The notes under the pieces were generated by a model, which was not told the DNA's origin, did no database searches, and saw nothing but the letters and a program-made list of their open reading frames with translations. The position numbers and the translations under genes are program-made. Positions 27,801 to 36,216 of a stretch of 64,000 nt of DNA are shown here, piece by piece (position 1 is the stretch's first letter; each line of letters begins with the position of its first letter). Source of the stretch: Streptomyces sp. NBC_01485 (GTDB lineage Bacteria > Actinomycetota > Actinomycetes > Streptomycetales > Streptomycetaceae); NCBI RefSeq assembly GCF_036227125.1, contig NZ_CP109435.1:6386001-6450000 (forward strand). Direction: 5' to 3'.

Positions 27801-28623
27801 CGCGGCGGACGATGTCCTCGTAGGCCTGCCAGAACTCGAAGAAGTTCAGCGTCTCGGCCTTCTTGATGCCGGCCACGACGAGCTGGCGGTCGCCGTTGGG
27901 CTTCACCAGGTCGATGGCCAGGCCGAAGTTGACGTGCGGCGGCTTGACGAGGGTGGGCTTCCCGTCCTTCTCCGCGTAGTGCCAGTTCATCGACGGCATC
28001 GCCTTGATGGCCTGCACCATCGCGAAGCCGATCAGGTGCGTGAAGGAGATCTTCCCGCCCCGGGCGCGCTTGAGGTGGTTGTTGATGACGATGCGGTTGT
28101 CGAACAGCAGCTTCACCGGCACCGCGCGCACGGACGTGGCCGTGGGCAGGTCCAGCGAGGCGTTCATGTTCTTGGCGACCGCGGCGGCCGGGCCGCGCAG
28201 CGTCACGAACTCCGGACCTCCGGGAGCGGTCGCGGGCACCGCGGCGGCGGGCGCCGCCTGCGCGGCGGCCGGCTTGGCGGCGGGGGCCGCCTTCGCCGGA
28301 GCCGGGACGGCGGCCGGGGCCGGCGCGGGAGCGGCGGGGGCCGGCTGAGCCGGAGCGGCCGCGGCGGCGGGCGCCGGGGGCGTGGTGGTTGCTGCGGCCC
28401 CCGCGGCCGCAGTACCCGCCGGAGCCGAGGGCGTGGCGGCCCCGGGCTTGTAGTCGGCGAAGAAGTCCCACCAGGCGCGGTCTACCGAATTCGGGTCCTG
28501 GAGGTACTGCTGATAGATCTCGTCGACGAGCCACTCGTTCGGCCCGAACGCGACGGCGGGGTTCTTCCCCGCTTGGTCTGCGTCGGTCGAGATATTCGAG
28601 TTACTGGGGGACTGTGGCGACAC
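24847..28623 (-). CDS. kgd: Multifunctional 2-oxoglutarate metabolism enzyme (2-oxoglutarate decarboxylase/dehydrogenase E1-E2 fusion)
   Basis: 1258 residues. The N-terminus (NPAVAFGPNEWLVDEIYQQYL) is followed by a Pro/Ala-rich linker, an E2-type acyltransferase domain (LTNPGGLGTVHSVPRL), then a thiamine-diphosphate E1 region (VVVGMAHRGRLNVLANIVG, HGDAAFAGQGVVAETL, GDDPEAVVRIARLAF). This is the actinobacterial Kgd/OdhA fusion, which replaces separate E1 and E2 subunits in the TCA cycle. There is no lipoyl domain, as expected. The GTG (VSPQSPSNSN) was chosen as the conserved start; a longer in-frame start is possible but reads atypical sequence. Length is in the family range. Confidence 0.95.
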   Translation of the reverse strand: MSPQSPSNSNISTDADQAGKNPAVAFGPNEWLVDEIYQQYLQDPNSVDRAWWDFFADYKPGAATPSAPAGTAAAGAAATTTPPAPAAAAAPAQPAPAAPAPAPAAVPAPAKAAPAAKPAAAQAAPAAAVPATAPGGPEFVTLRGPAAAVAKNMNASLDLPTATSVRAVPVKLLFDNRIVINNHLKRARGGKISFTHLIGFAMVQAIKAMPSMNWHYAEKDGKPTLVKPPHVNFGLAIDLVKPNGDRQLVVAGIKKAETLNFFEFWQAYEDIVRRARDGKLTMDDFTGVTVSLTNPGGLGTVHSVPRLMPGQSVIMGVGSMDYPAEFQGTSQDTLNKLGIAKVMTLTSTYDHRVIQGAASGEFLRVVANSLLGENGFYDEIFEALRIPYEPVRWLKDIDASHDDDVTKAARVFELIHSYRVRGHVMADTDPLEYRQRKHPDLDITEHGLTLWDLEREFAVGGFSGKSLMKLRDILGVLRDSYCRTTGVEFMHIQDPKQRRWIQDRIERPHSKPEREEQLRILRRLNAAEAFETFLQTKYVGQKRFSLEGGESVIPLLDAVLDSAAESRLDEVVVGMAHRGRLNVLANIVGKSYAQIFREFEGNLDPKSMHGSGDVKYHLGAEGTFTGLDGEQIKVSLAANPSHLETVDPIIEGISRAKQDIINKGGTDFTVLPVALHGDAAFAGQGVVAETLNMSQLRGYRTGGTVHIVINNQVGFTAAPESSRSSMYATDVARMIEAPIFHVNGDDPEAVVRIARLAFEFRQAFNKDVVIDLICYRRRGHNESDNPAFTQPLMYDLIDKKRSVRKLYTESLIGRGDITLEEAEQALQDYQGQLEKVFTEVREAVTAQAVTGPVSDPQAEFPVAVNTAISTETVKRIAESQVNIPDYFHVHPRLLPQLQRRASMVEDGTIDWGMGETLAVGSLLLEGTPVRLSGQDSQRGTFGQRHAVLIDRETGEEHTPLQYLNEEQARYNVYNSLLSEYAVMGFEYGYSLARPDALVMWEAQFGDFVNGAQTVVDEYISAAEQKWGQTSGVTLLLPHGYEGQGPDHSSARVERFLQLCAQNNMTVAMPTLPSNYFHLLRWQVHNPHHKPLVVFTPKSMLRLKAAASKAEEFTEGQFRPVIGDASITDPAAVKKVVFCTGKVYYDLDGERQKRGVTDTAIIRLERLYPLPGAEVQAEVNKYPGAEKYLWVQEEPANQGAWPFIALNLIDHLDLAVGAEVPHGERLRRISRPHGSSPAVGSAKRHQAEQEQLVREVFEA

Positions 28624-28926
28624 GGCGGCAACCGCCCTCTTCCGCTTCACAAGGTGATGGACAGCGGGAATAAAGGCTACGCCCCCGAGAGGGGGAAGGT
28701 CAGGCCGGGCAGGTGCATCGTCGCGTAAGTCACATCGGAAAGTGTGTTTCGGGGGTGGAAATGGCGGGAAACAAGCGCGGTTGCGCGTCAAAAAGAGCAT
28801 GTTCAGGCAGGTCGCGCACGCCGAACGGCCGGACCCGGTCCGGCCTGCGGCCGGTCCACCGCCTGATCACACGTGTCCGTCAGCGCGGACTCTCATGGAT
28901 CTTGTGGCTCCGATTCGAACTTTACG
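28624..28926 (-). other. Intergenic region upstream of kgd
   Basis: About 300 bp between the sensor-kinase stop and the kgd start, both on the minus strand. It should hold the kgd promoter. AT-richer patches lie around 28668-28680 (on the minus strand GTAGCCTTTATTCC) and 28720-28760, but no element is clear enough to assign. No gene is seen. Confidence 0.4.
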
Positions 28927-30042
28927 TCAACTTGGGACGGATGACTCTCCCGGAAGGGTGACAAGGATCCGGCAACCCCGATCGGATTCGGCCACTCCGA
29001 TCCGGCCGCCGTGCAGATCGACCGCCCAGCGGGCGATCGCCAGCCCCAGTCCCGTGCCGCCGTCGCTGCCCGGGCCGTGCGGCCGGCGGACGACTCCGCG
29101 GTTGAACCGCTCGAACACGCGGTGCCACTCGGAGCGCGGAATGCCGGGGCCCTCGTCCAGGACCTCCAGCTCCAGCGACTCCGGCAGCGGGCCGCGCCGC
29201 GCCTTCACCGTCACCCGTCCGTGCGGCGGGCTGTGCTTGACCGCGTTGTCGATCAGGTTCGCGACGACCTGGTGGATGCGCTCCGGGTCGGCGTGCGCGG
29301 TCAGCTCCGGCGGGGTGACGTCCAGGTGCAGATGGACGTCCGTGCGCGTGTGGTTGCCGCCCGAGCCCATGGAGGCGCGCGCCGAGGCGACCATGTTGGC
29401 CTCCTTCAGCACCCCGGACAGGTACGGCCACACCTCGAAGCGCCGCTTGCGCAGCGGGACGACGCCGTTGTCGAGGCGCGACAGGTCGAGCAGGGTCTCC
29501 ACCAGCCGGCCGAGCCGCTCCGTCTGCTTCAGGGCCGTGCGCATCGTCTCGGTGTCCGCCTCGGCGATGCCGTCGACCACGTTCTCCAGGACGGCGCGCA
29601 GGCCCGCGATGGGCGTGCGCAGCTCGTGCGAGACGTTGGCCACCAGCTCCTTGCGCTGGCGGTCCTGCGCCTCCAGCTCGTCCGCCATGACGTTGATCGT
29701 CTGGGCCAGGTCGCCCAGCTCGTCACGTCGGTTCTCGCGCACCCTGCGGGTGTAGTCGCCGTGCGAGATGGACCGGGCGACCGTGTTCATCTCGTCCAGC
29801 GGCGAGGTGAGCGAGTGCGCCACGAACTGCGTGATGAGCAGCGTGGCGATCATCGAGAAGACCGTGATGAAGCGCAGCTCCGTCTTGGTGTGCACCGCGA
29901 TCATCGACAGACCGGTGGTGATCAGCACCGAGATCACGACCAGCGCGCCCAGCTTGGTCTTGACCGAGAACGGGCGCACCCCGCCCCAGGGCTCCCCGGA
30001 GCCGGGAGCGGGGCTTCTCGGTCCGTCCGGCCCGGAGCTCAT
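28927..30042 (-). CDS. Sensor histidine kinase (HAMP-HisKA-HATPase)
   Basis: 371 residues. Two hydrophobic segments (LGALVVISVLITTGLSMIAV and FITVFSMIATLLITQFVA) lie close together with almost no extracellular loop, so the signal is probably intramembrane or cytoplasmic. They are followed by HAMP, the HisKA phospho-acceptor ANVSHELRTP, N-box NLIDNAVKHS, and the G-boxes DEGPGIP and GTGLGLAIARW. It phosphorylates the response regulator encoded upstream, with which it shares an ATGA overlap (30039-30042). The regulon cannot be inferred from the sequence. Confidence 0.95.
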   Translation of the reverse strand: MSSGPDGPRSPAPGSGEPWGGVRPFSVKTKLGALVVISVLITTGLSMIAVHTKTELRFITVFSMIATLLITQFVAHSLTSPLDEMNTVARSISHGDYTRRVRENRRDELGDLAQTINVMADELEAQDRQRKELVANVSHELRTPIAGLRAVLENVVDGIAEADTETMRTALKQTERLGRLVETLLDLSRLDNGVVPLRKRRFEVWPYLSGVLKEANMVASARASMGSGGNHTRTDVHLHLDVTPPELTAHADPERIHQVVANLIDNAVKHSPPHGRVTVKARRGPLPESLELEVLDEGPGIPRSEWHRVFERFNRGVVRRPHGPGSDGGTGLGLAIARWAVDLHGGRIGVAESDRGCRILVTLPGESSVPS

Positions 30043-30779
30043 GGCGTCGGGGTCTCCAACGCGTAGCCCACGCCGTGCACCGTACGGATCCGCTCGGCGC
30101 CGATCTTCCGGCGCAGCGCCTTGATGTGGCTGTCGACCGTGCGGGTGCCGGAGGCGTCGGCCCAGTCCCAGACCTCGGCGAGGAGCTGCTCACGGGAGAG
30201 CACCGCGCGCGGGGTGTTCGCCAGGCAGACCAGCAGGTCGAACTCGGTGGGCGTGAGGTGCACGTCCTCCGAGCGCACCCGCACCCGGCGCTGCGCGTGG
30301 TCGATCTCCAGCTCGCCGAGCCGCAGGATCCCGCTGCGCGGGGTCGTCGCCGCGATCGCGGCCCGCTCCACCCGGCGCAGCAGGACGTGCACGCGGGCTG
30401 CCAGCTCCCGCATCGAGAACGGCTTGGTCATGTAGTCGTCGGCGCCCACGCCGAGCCCGACCAGCATGTCGGTCTCGTCGTCGCGCGCGGTGAGCATCAG
30501 CACCGGCACCGGACGGGCTGCCTGCACTCTGCGGCAGACCTCCAGACCGTCGAAGCCGGGCAGCATGATGTCGAGGATCAGCAGGTCTGGCTGCCAGGCC
30601 TCGGCGGTGTCGACGGCCGCGGGGCCGTCACCCGCCGTTTGCACGAGGAATCCCTCGGCGCGCAGGCGGGCCGCGATGGCGTCGACGATCGTCGGGTCGT
30701 CCTCGACCACCAGGACGCGTCGCTGCGCGCCCTGGGTCGCCGTCGCCGTGCTGTTGTGTGCGGTGTGTGTCTGCTCCAT
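30039..30779 (-). CDS. OmpR/PhoB-type response regulator
   Basis: 246 residues: receiver domain with VLVVEDDPT, phospho-acceptor Asp in DLLILDIMLPGFDGL and switch LTARDDETD, then a winged-helix DNA-binding domain (VHLTPTEFDLLVCLANTP, SGTRTVDSHIKALRRKIG). First gene of a two-gene operon with the sensor kinase at 28927. The ATG lies about 120 bp from the convergent-side neighbour, which leaves room for a promoter at 30780-30860. Confidence 0.95.
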   Translation of the reverse strand: MEQTHTAHNSTATATQGAQRRVLVVEDDPTIVDAIAARLRAEGFLVQTAGDGPAAVDTAEAWQPDLLILDIMLPGFDGLEVCRRVQAARPVPVLMLTARDDETDMLVGLGVGADDYMTKPFSMRELAARVHVLLRRVERAAIAATTPRSGILRLGELEIDHAQRRVRVRSEDVHLTPTEFDLLVCLANTPRAVLSREQLLAEVWDWADASGTRTVDSHIKALRRKIGAERIRTVHGVGYALETPTP

Positions 30780-30901
30780 CGCCCGCCCCTGAGTGTGCTT
30801 TCCGGAACCAGTGGGGTGATCCCTTGTCTGCGCATGACTGCGGTTGACGCGTAAATGATCGGCGTCAGGGGTGCAGCGTACGGGGAGTCACCACGGCTTT
30901 G

Positions 30902-31600
30902 CTATCCAGGCCGGACGGCGAGATGCACGACGTCCGGCACGCCTCGGGCAACCGGGATCTCTTCGGTACGCACCCGTTGGAACCCGGCATTCCTCATGGT
31001 TCCCTCGAATTCCGGAGAGGGCCTGGCCGACCACACCGCCAGTACCCCGCCCGGTCTCAACACCCGTGCGCAGTCTGCGAGTCCGGCCGCCGAGTACAGG
31101 CTGTCGTTGCCCTCGGTGACGGTCCAGCCGGGCCCGTTGTCGATGTCGAGACATAACGCGTCGAACGTGTCGCATGTCTCATTGACGTAGTCGAGCAGAT
31201 CCGTTTCGACGATCTTCGTCCGGAGGTCGCCGAGCGCCGGTCCGGAGACGGCGGCCAGCGGGCCGCCGAGGTGCCAGTCGATGACCGCGCGTTCGCGCTC
31301 CACGACCGTGACGCGGCCCCAGCGGGGGTCGGCGGCGGCGTGCGCGAGCGAGAAGCCGACGCCCAGGCCGCCGATGAGGAGATCGGGCGAAGGGCTGTCG
31401 CCGGAGAGGGAGTTCAGCGCGGCGAGCGCGGCGTCGATCAGCAGCCGCTCCGAGCGGCCGTCCGAAGTGTCCATCAGGAAGCAGCCGTTGGCGATGATCT
31501 GGAGCAACTCCCCGTGCCGGCGCAGGACGACCTCACCGTAGGGGCCCTCGCGACGGTCCAGGACTTCGGGTGCGTCGGGGATGTCGTACGGAATGGGCAT
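30902..31600 (-). CDS. Spermidine-synthase-like protein
   Basis: 232 residues with a spermidine-synthase-type Rossmann fold: LLIGGLGVGFSLAHAAA (SAM-binding glycine motif), VTVVERERAVIDWH (acidic strand-2 end), DLLDYVNETCDTFDALCLDIDNGPGW. Polyamine-synthase family members also include spermine-synthase-like methyltransferases, so the substrate is uncertain. The canonical N-terminal aminopropyl-acceptor part is short. Monocistronic by spacing. Confidence 0.8.
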   Translation of the reverse strand: MPIPYDIPDAPEVLDRREGPYGEVVLRRHGELLQIIANGCFLMDTSDGRSERLLIDAALAALNSLSGDSPSPDLLIGGLGVGFSLAHAAADPRWGRVTVVERERAVIDWHLGGPLAAVSGPALGDLRTKIVETDLLDYVNETCDTFDALCLDIDNGPGWTVTEGNDSLYSAAGLADCARVLRPGGVLAVWSARPSPEFEGTMRNAGFQRVRTEEIPVARGVPDVVHLAVRPG

Positions 31601-31827
31601 CGGTCCATCGTGGCACTTCCCTGACGGTCTGTTGAGGGAATTCCCCGTCCGGCGGGGGCGGTTGACGAACGTCTGTTCGGAAAAACGGCGGCGTGGGTTC
31701 CGCGTGCATGAGAGCCGGCACAGAGAAGTCTCAGAGCTTGCTGTGAATCGGCTCAGGCGTGGCGTCGGTCACAGACAGCGGGTGGGCGGGCCCCGAAAGG
31801 TGGGGTGAAACGGAAGGAGCGCGTCAG

Positions 31828-32721
31828 GTGGAAAGCACGGCACCGCCCCAGAGCCCGCCCCTGCCCGACGTGTCCGGGCTGCCCGATGTCGAGGGGCTGT
31901 TGGACGTCAACGGGTTACTGGACGGCATACCGGGCCAGCGCCCCAGCAGAATCGCCGAGCCCCCGCCGGTCGAGGCGGGCCCCGACTTCGGCGCGGACTT
32001 CGGCCCCGACTTCGGCCCGGATGCCGGCCCGGATGCCGGCCCGGATGCCGGCCCGGATGCCGGCCCGGATGCCGGCCCGGATGCCGGCCCCGATTCCGGA
32101 CCCGGCCCTCGTCTCCGCCCGCGCCCGCGGCTGCGGTTCCCGGTTCCCTTCACCCTCGGGTACGCCGCCGTCCTCGCCGCCACCTCGTTCTTCGCCGCGC
32201 ACGCCGACACCGCCCTCGTGTACGCCCTGCACCAGGGCTCGAGCACCGATGTGGCGCACCTGGTGCAGAGCCCTGCGCTGGTGCTGGTGGCGAGCGCGCT
32301 GTGGGTGGCGGGTGGCTTCGCGTCGCCGTTCACGCTCGGCTTCCTGGTCGTCCTCAGTGCCCTGGAGCGGCGCGTCGGCGGCGTCCGTACGGCCGTCGTC
32401 TTCCTGCTCGGGCATGTCCTGGCCACCCTCGCGACCGAGGTCCCGGTGGGGCTGGCGGTGCTGGTGGGCGAGCTGCCCGACAGTTCGCTGCACCGCCTCG
32501 ACTACGGCATCAGCTTCGGCGTCGCCGCGAGCGTCGGCGCCCTGGCCGGGCTGCTCGGGCCCTGGCTGCGCTGGCCGCTGCTGGCCGCGTTCGGCGGGAT
32601 GCTGCTGGAGGACCTGATCGCCTTCACCGACCCGATGACGAACTGGGGCCACCTGATCGCGCTGGCGATCGGCGTCGCCACCTGGCCGTGGGTCCGGCGC
32701 CAGGTCAGTCGTCGTACTTGA
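31828..32721 (+). CDS. Rhomboid-like multi-pass membrane protein
   Basis: 297 residues. The cytoplasmic N-terminal about 110 residues are Asp/Pro/Gly-rich, with LPDVSGLPDVEGLLDVNGLL and six PDAG repeats. About six hydrophobic helices follow (FTLGYAAVLAATSFFAA, PFTLGFLVVLSALERRVG, VVFLLGHVLATLATE, ISFGVAASVGALAGLLG, LAAFGGMLLEDLIAF). The arrangement resembles the rhomboid fold, but no clear GxSG/His catalytic pair is visible (ISFGVAAS replaces it), so it is probably a pseudo-rhomboid. The GTG was chosen for its GGAAGGAG site. Codon 30 is TTA (31915-31917). Its 3' end overlaps the convergent gene by 17 bp. Confidence 0.7.
   Translation: MESTAPPQSPPLPDVSGLPDVEGLLDVNGLLDGIPGQRPSRIAEPPPVEAGPDFGADFGPDFGPDAGPDAGPDAGPDAGPDAGPDAGPDSGPGPRLRPRPRLRFPVPFTLGYAAVLAATSFFAAHADTALVYALHQGSSTDVAHLVQSPALVLVASALWVAGGFASPFTLGFLVVLSALERRVGGVRTAVVFLLGHVLATLATEVPVGLAVLVGELPDSSLHRLDYGISFGVAASVGALAGLLGPWLRWPLLAAFGGMLLEDLIAFTDPMTNWGHLIALAIGVATWPWVRRQVSRRT
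32016..32090 (+). repeat. 12-bp tandem repeat (about six units) encoding PDAG
   Basis: The unit CCCGGATGCCGG repeats about six times without change, encoding Pro-Asp-Ala-Gly in the N-terminal linker of the rhomboid-like protein. In-frame length variation by slippage is likely. Confidence 0.9.
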
Positions 32722-33727
32722 CCGTGCCGTCCTCGCGCAGGGTCGGGTGGAGCTTCATGGGGCCGTACTCGTCGACGTCCGACGGGCGGGGCGGCTCCGG
32801 GCCGTCCGGGCCCAGGCGGACCATCCGCTCGACCCGGCAGATCCGGAACAGCCGCCCCTCCACCCGCGCCTCGTCGGCCCGCCCGGCCGCCCGGAACGCC
32901 TCCGCGGACCGCGCGTACAGCCCCTTCTTGCGCTCGTCGAAGCGGTACAGCATCGCCCAGACGCGGGCCATCCCCTCGTACAGCGAGCGGCGCGCCTCGT
33001 GCGGGGTCGCCGACAGGGAGCCACACGGGGTCCAGCCGGTGTCGTCGCGTTCGGCGACCGAGAAGCCGACGGGCAGCCGGACCACGTCCGGGTGCGTCCG
33101 CGACGCCCGCACCGAGTCCGCGCGCACCGCGGCCGGGAAGCGGGCGCCCGTGTACGCGAAGTCGCGCAGGCCCAGCCGCAGGGCGCCCGCCATCGGGCCC
33201 TCGTCGCGGCCGGGGTCCAGGACGTAGCCCACGTCCGGCGACGGGCCGGCGGTCTGGTCCTCCTCCCAGGAGAGGGCCACCGGCTCCGGGTCGGTGGGCC
33301 GGGGCGGCTCCAGGCCGTCGTCGCCGGTCCGGGCGAACTCGTCGCCGCGCACCACCCGGTAGCGCACGCCCAGGGCCTCCACCTCGTCGGCCGGGGCCCG
33401 CTCCAGCACGGCCACGGCCGCCAGCAGCTCGCGCCGCACAGCCGGATCGTCGGTGCCGTCCTTCGCCTTGAACCACAGGTACGAGTTCAGGCCGTCCCGG
33501 GCCTGCTGGGGCATGCCGTCCACCACCGGCTTCAGCAGGCGCCAGCCCGGCCCGTCGGCGGCCGGGTCGCGTACGGCGATGCCGAAGACGGGCCCGCGCA
33601 GCGCGATGTGCGGATAACGCCGGGAGGCCTCGACGGCGTCCGCCTCCGTCACCCAGGCGACGGGGTCGTCGCGGCGGACCAGCTCCGCGTGGAGGGAGTC
33701 GAGACGTCGCTTCCAGTCATCGGTCAT
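32705..33727 (-). CDS. DUF5954-family protein
   Basis: 340 residues starting MTDDWKRRLDSLHAELVRRDD. The sequence has the conserved features of the DUF5954 family of Streptomyces: DPVAWVTEADAVEASRRYP, LRGPVFGIAVRD, GLNSYLWFKAKDGTDD, FRICRVERMVRLGPDGPEPPRPSD. It is probably soluble, with no known activity and no catalytic motif that I recognise. The 3' end overlaps the convergent rhomboid-like gene. Confidence 0.8.
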   Translation of the reverse strand: MTDDWKRRLDSLHAELVRRDDPVAWVTEADAVEASRRYPHIALRGPVFGIAVRDPAADGPGWRLLKPVVDGMPQQARDGLNSYLWFKAKDGTDDPAVRRELLAAVAVLERAPADEVEALGVRYRVVRGDEFARTGDDGLEPPRPTDPEPVALSWEEDQTAGPSPDVGYVLDPGRDEGPMAGALRLGLRDFAYTGARFPAAVRADSVRASRTHPDVVRLPVGFSVAERDDTGWTPCGSLSATPHEARRSLYEGMARVWAMLYRFDERKKGLYARSAEAFRAAGRADEARVEGRLFRICRVERMVRLGPDGPEPPRPSDVDEYGPMKLHPTLREDGTVKYDD

Positions 33728-33906
33728 ATGCGCATTGTCGTCGCGCCGGAGGGACACTTCGGGGTGAATGCCGGAAGTGGACGGGGTGCGGGGAGGGAGC
33801 GCGAGAGGCGCGCCCGGTCGTGCGGAACCGACCGATGCGCCCCTCCGGCCGCCGGACGTCACCCCCGCGTGTCCCTCCGTGTCCCTCCGTGCCGGGGATC
33901 GGGGAT

Positions 33907-34809
33907 TCAGCGCAGGGTGAGCGGGGTCTCGGACTCGACGCGGGACAGTTTCTCCGGGTTGCGGACGTAGTAGAGGCCGATGACGCGGGCGTCCTCGACC
34001 CGGATCGCCAAGATGCCGTCGATCTCCCCGCCCAGGTGGACGACGAGTCCCGGGTTGCCGTTGACCACGGTGGGCGCGACGGCGATCGGGTGCGCGTTCT
34101 TGCCGAGCGCGCCGACCATGAAGCGGGCCACCTTGTCGGCGCCGGTGATCGGCCGCAGCGCGGCCTGCCTGATGCCGCCGCCGTCGCTCATCAGGACGAC
34201 CTCCGGGGCGAGCACGTCGAGCAGGCGCTGCGGGTCCCCCGTCTCGAGGGCGCGCCGGAACGACTCCAGCGCCGCCCGGGTCTCGCCGGCGGAGACCGTC
34301 CGGCGGGGGCGGCGGGCGTCGACGTGCCGGCGGGCGCGGTGCGCGATCTGGCGGACGGCCGCGGGGCTCTTGTCGACGGCGGCCGCGATCTCGTCGTAGC
34401 CGATGTCGAAGACCTCGCGCAGCACGAAGACGGCGCGCTCGGTCGGCGACAGCGTCTCGAGGACGAGCATCAGCGCCATCGACACGCTCTCGGCGAGCAG
34501 CGCGTCCTCGGCCACGTCGGGCGCGGTGAGCAGTGGTTCCGGCAGCCAGGGGCCGACGTACGCCTCCTTGCGGCGGCTCATCGTGCGCAGCCGGTTGAGC
34601 GACTGCCGGGTGGTGATCCGGACCAGGTAGGCGCGCTGGTCGCGCACCTGCCCGAGGTCGACGTCGACCCATCGCAGCCAGGTCTCCTGGAGGACGTCCT
34701 CGGCGTCGGCCGCCGATCCGAGCATCTCGTAGGCGACGGTGAAGAGCAGGTTGCGGTGGGCGACGAACGTCTCGGTCGCAAGGTCGGTGGCATCGTCGTC
34801 GTCGTTCAT
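33907..34809 (-). CDS. sigJ: ECF41-type RNA polymerase sigma factor (SigJ-like)
   Basis: 300 residues: sigma region 2 (AHRNLLFTVAYEMLGSAADAEDVLQETWLRW), the ECF41 linker signature WLPEP, region 4 (LSPTERAVFVLREVFDIGYDEIAAAV), and a SnoaL-like C-terminal extension with DGGG and the NPEKL motif that governs activity in this group. Unlike most ECFs it has no membrane anti-sigma factor; the extension replaces it. It lies 17 bp after the oxidoreductase gene. ECF41 genes typically sit beside such redox enzymes or carboxymuconolactone decarboxylases. Confidence 0.92.
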   Translation of the reverse strand: MNDDDDATDLATETFVAHRNLLFTVAYEMLGSAADAEDVLQETWLRWVDVDLGQVRDQRAYLVRITTRQSLNRLRTMSRRKEAYVGPWLPEPLLTAPDVAEDALLAESVSMALMLVLETLSPTERAVFVLREVFDIGYDEIAAAVDKSPAAVRQIAHRARRHVDARRPRRTVSAGETRAALESFRRALETGDPQRLLDVLAPEVVLMSDGGGIRQAALRPITGADKVARFMVGALGKNAHPIAVAPTVVNGNPGLVVHLGGEIDGILAIRVEDARVIGLYYVRNPEKLSRVESETPLTLR

Positions 34810-34826
34810 CTGTCGGCCTCCGGGGT

Positions 34827-36020
34827 TCAGATGCGGTCAGCGGTGGCCGGCGCCTTGTCGCGCCTGGCCTCCAGCAGGTGCGGGCGCTTGTCGTCCTTGC
34901 CCCACCAGGTGTGCGAACCGGGCCTGCGCGCCTCGTACGCCAACTGCCAGACGGTGCTCCTGCACACGAACTCCTTGAGCTTCGCGCCCAGGCGGCCGCC
35001 GAGGCGGTACCGGTTGGCGGTGTCGTCGCGGTGGGCGAACTGGAAGACGCCGGCGCGCCGCCCCAGGCTGACGCACTGGCCGGCGAACCCCACGCTCACG
35101 GGCGCGGGCCGCTCACCGGCGAGCCGGCTGAGCACGGTCTCGGCGGCCTGCGGGCCCAGTTGGACCGCGGACTGGCAGCTCATCCGGAACGGCAGGTCCG
35201 AGGGCGCCGCCGCATCCCCGGCGGCGACGACGCGCCCGTCGTCCACGCTCGTCAGCGTCTCGTCCGTGAGCAGTCGGCCCGCGGCGTCGGTGCTCAGCCC
35301 GCTGCGCGCGGCCAGGTCCGGCACGCCGAACCCGGCGGTCCAGACGGTCACCTCGCTCGGCAGCTCGCGGCCGTCACCGAGCCGCACGGCGTCGCGTGTC
35401 ACCGCCGTCACCTTCGAGCCCGGGCCGTCGAGCACGGTCACCCCGAGCCCGGCCAGCCGCCCGGCGACCGAGCGCCGGCCCCGGGGGTGCAGATACGGGC
35501 CGAGCACCCCGCCGCACACCAGGGTCACGGCGCGGCCCGCCTCCGCCAGCTCGGCGGCGGTCTCGATACCGGTCGGACCGGCCCCGACGACGGTCACCGG
35601 GGCCGTCGAGGGCGCGGCGGCGAGGACCGCGCGCAGCCGTTGCGCCGCCTCCAGGGTGGCGATCGGGTGGGCGAACTCGGCCGCTCCGGGCACGCCCGGG
35701 TCGGCGCCGCCACTGCCCACGGCGTAGATCAGGTAGTCGTAGCCGACCGTGCCGCCGCTCGCCAGCGTCACGCCGCGCCCGGCCGCGTCGATCCGGGTCA
35801 CGGTGTCGACGACCAGCCGGACGCCCTCGGCCAGGACCCGGTCGTAGCGGACGACCGCGTCGTGGGACCCGCCCACCAGCTGGTGCAGCCGGATCCGCTC
35901 GACGAAGGACGCGCGCGGGTTGATCAGCGTCACGGTCACGTCGGCGCGCCGCGTCAGACGACTGGCGGCCATCACACCGGCGTATCCGCCACCGATCACG
36001 ACCACTTCGGTGTTCTTCAT
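34827..36020 (-). CDS. NAD(P)/FAD-dependent oxidoreductase (NDH-2-like), ECF41 partner
   Basis: 397 residues. An N-terminal FAD-binding GGGYAGVMAASRL and a second nucleotide motif VVGAGPTGIETAAELAEAG mark a two-dinucleotide-domain flavoprotein of the type II NADH dehydrogenase/FSP1-like group. VVAAGDAAA closes the FAD site. It lies upstream of the sigma factor gene in one operon, behind an ECF41-like promoter, so it is the likely regulated target. The start ATG was chosen for GAGGAG upstream. The quinone or other acceptor is unknown. Confidence 0.9.
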   Translation of the reverse strand: MKNTEVVVIGGGYAGVMAASRLTRRADVTVTLINPRASFVERIRLHQLVGGSHDAVVRYDRVLAEGVRLVVDTVTRIDAAGRGVTLASGGTVGYDYLIYAVGSGGADPGVPGAAEFAHPIATLEAAQRLRAVLAAAPSTAPVTVVGAGPTGIETAAELAEAGRAVTLVCGGVLGPYLHPRGRRSVAGRLAGLGVTVLDGPGSKVTAVTRDAVRLGDGRELPSEVTVWTAGFGVPDLAARSGLSTDAAGRLLTDETLTSVDDGRVVAAGDAAAPSDLPFRMSCQSAVQLGPQAAETVLSRLAGERPAPVSVGFAGQCVSLGRRAGVFQFAHRDDTANRYRLGGRLGAKLKEFVCRSTVWQLAYEARRPGSHTWWGKDDKRPHLLEARRDKAPATADRI

Positions 36021-36081
36021 CGTGGTGACTCCTCGCTTCAACGGTTCGGTTCACGGGTTCGGTTCAACGGTTCGGTCTCAA

Positions 36082-36108
36082 GACACCGGCGGGCCGGTCG
36101 TTGTGACA
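36082..36108 (-). promoter_or_regulatory. ECF41-type promoter upstream of oxidoreductase-sigma factor operon
   Basis: On the minus strand TGTCACA (plus 36102-36108) is followed after exactly 16 bp by TGTC (plus 36082-36085). The ECF41 consensus known to me is TGTCACA-N16-CGTC, so 10 of 11 positions match with exact spacing. It would start transcription about 55 bp upstream of the oxidoreductase ATG, giving an autoregulated operon. Confidence 0.75.
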
Positions 36109-36174
36109 GACGCGTCCCGTGATCGCCCACAGCGAACGGACGGCATCCCCGGGAACATTCCGAGGCTCACGTGC

Positions 36175-36195
36175 ATTGAGTCGGCATAGCTCAAC
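36175..36195 (+). promoter_or_regulatory. HAIR-type (HspR) operator upstream of lon
   Basis: ATTGAGT-N7-GCTCAAC, against the HAIR consensus CTTGAGT-N7-ACTCAAG (12 of 14 positions). Streptomyces lon is a known member of the HspR heat-shock regulon, and the site lies 22 bp before the lon ATG. It is still intact although the gene behind it is broken. Confidence 0.8.
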
Positions 36196-36216
36196 TTGCC
36201 TGCTGAAGGGGAGATC

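Noticed and set aside
24892..28728. Long plus-strand open frame opposite kgd
   Set aside because: Antisense to a full-length conserved Kgd; repetitive Val/Leu/Asp composition typical of a shadow frame.
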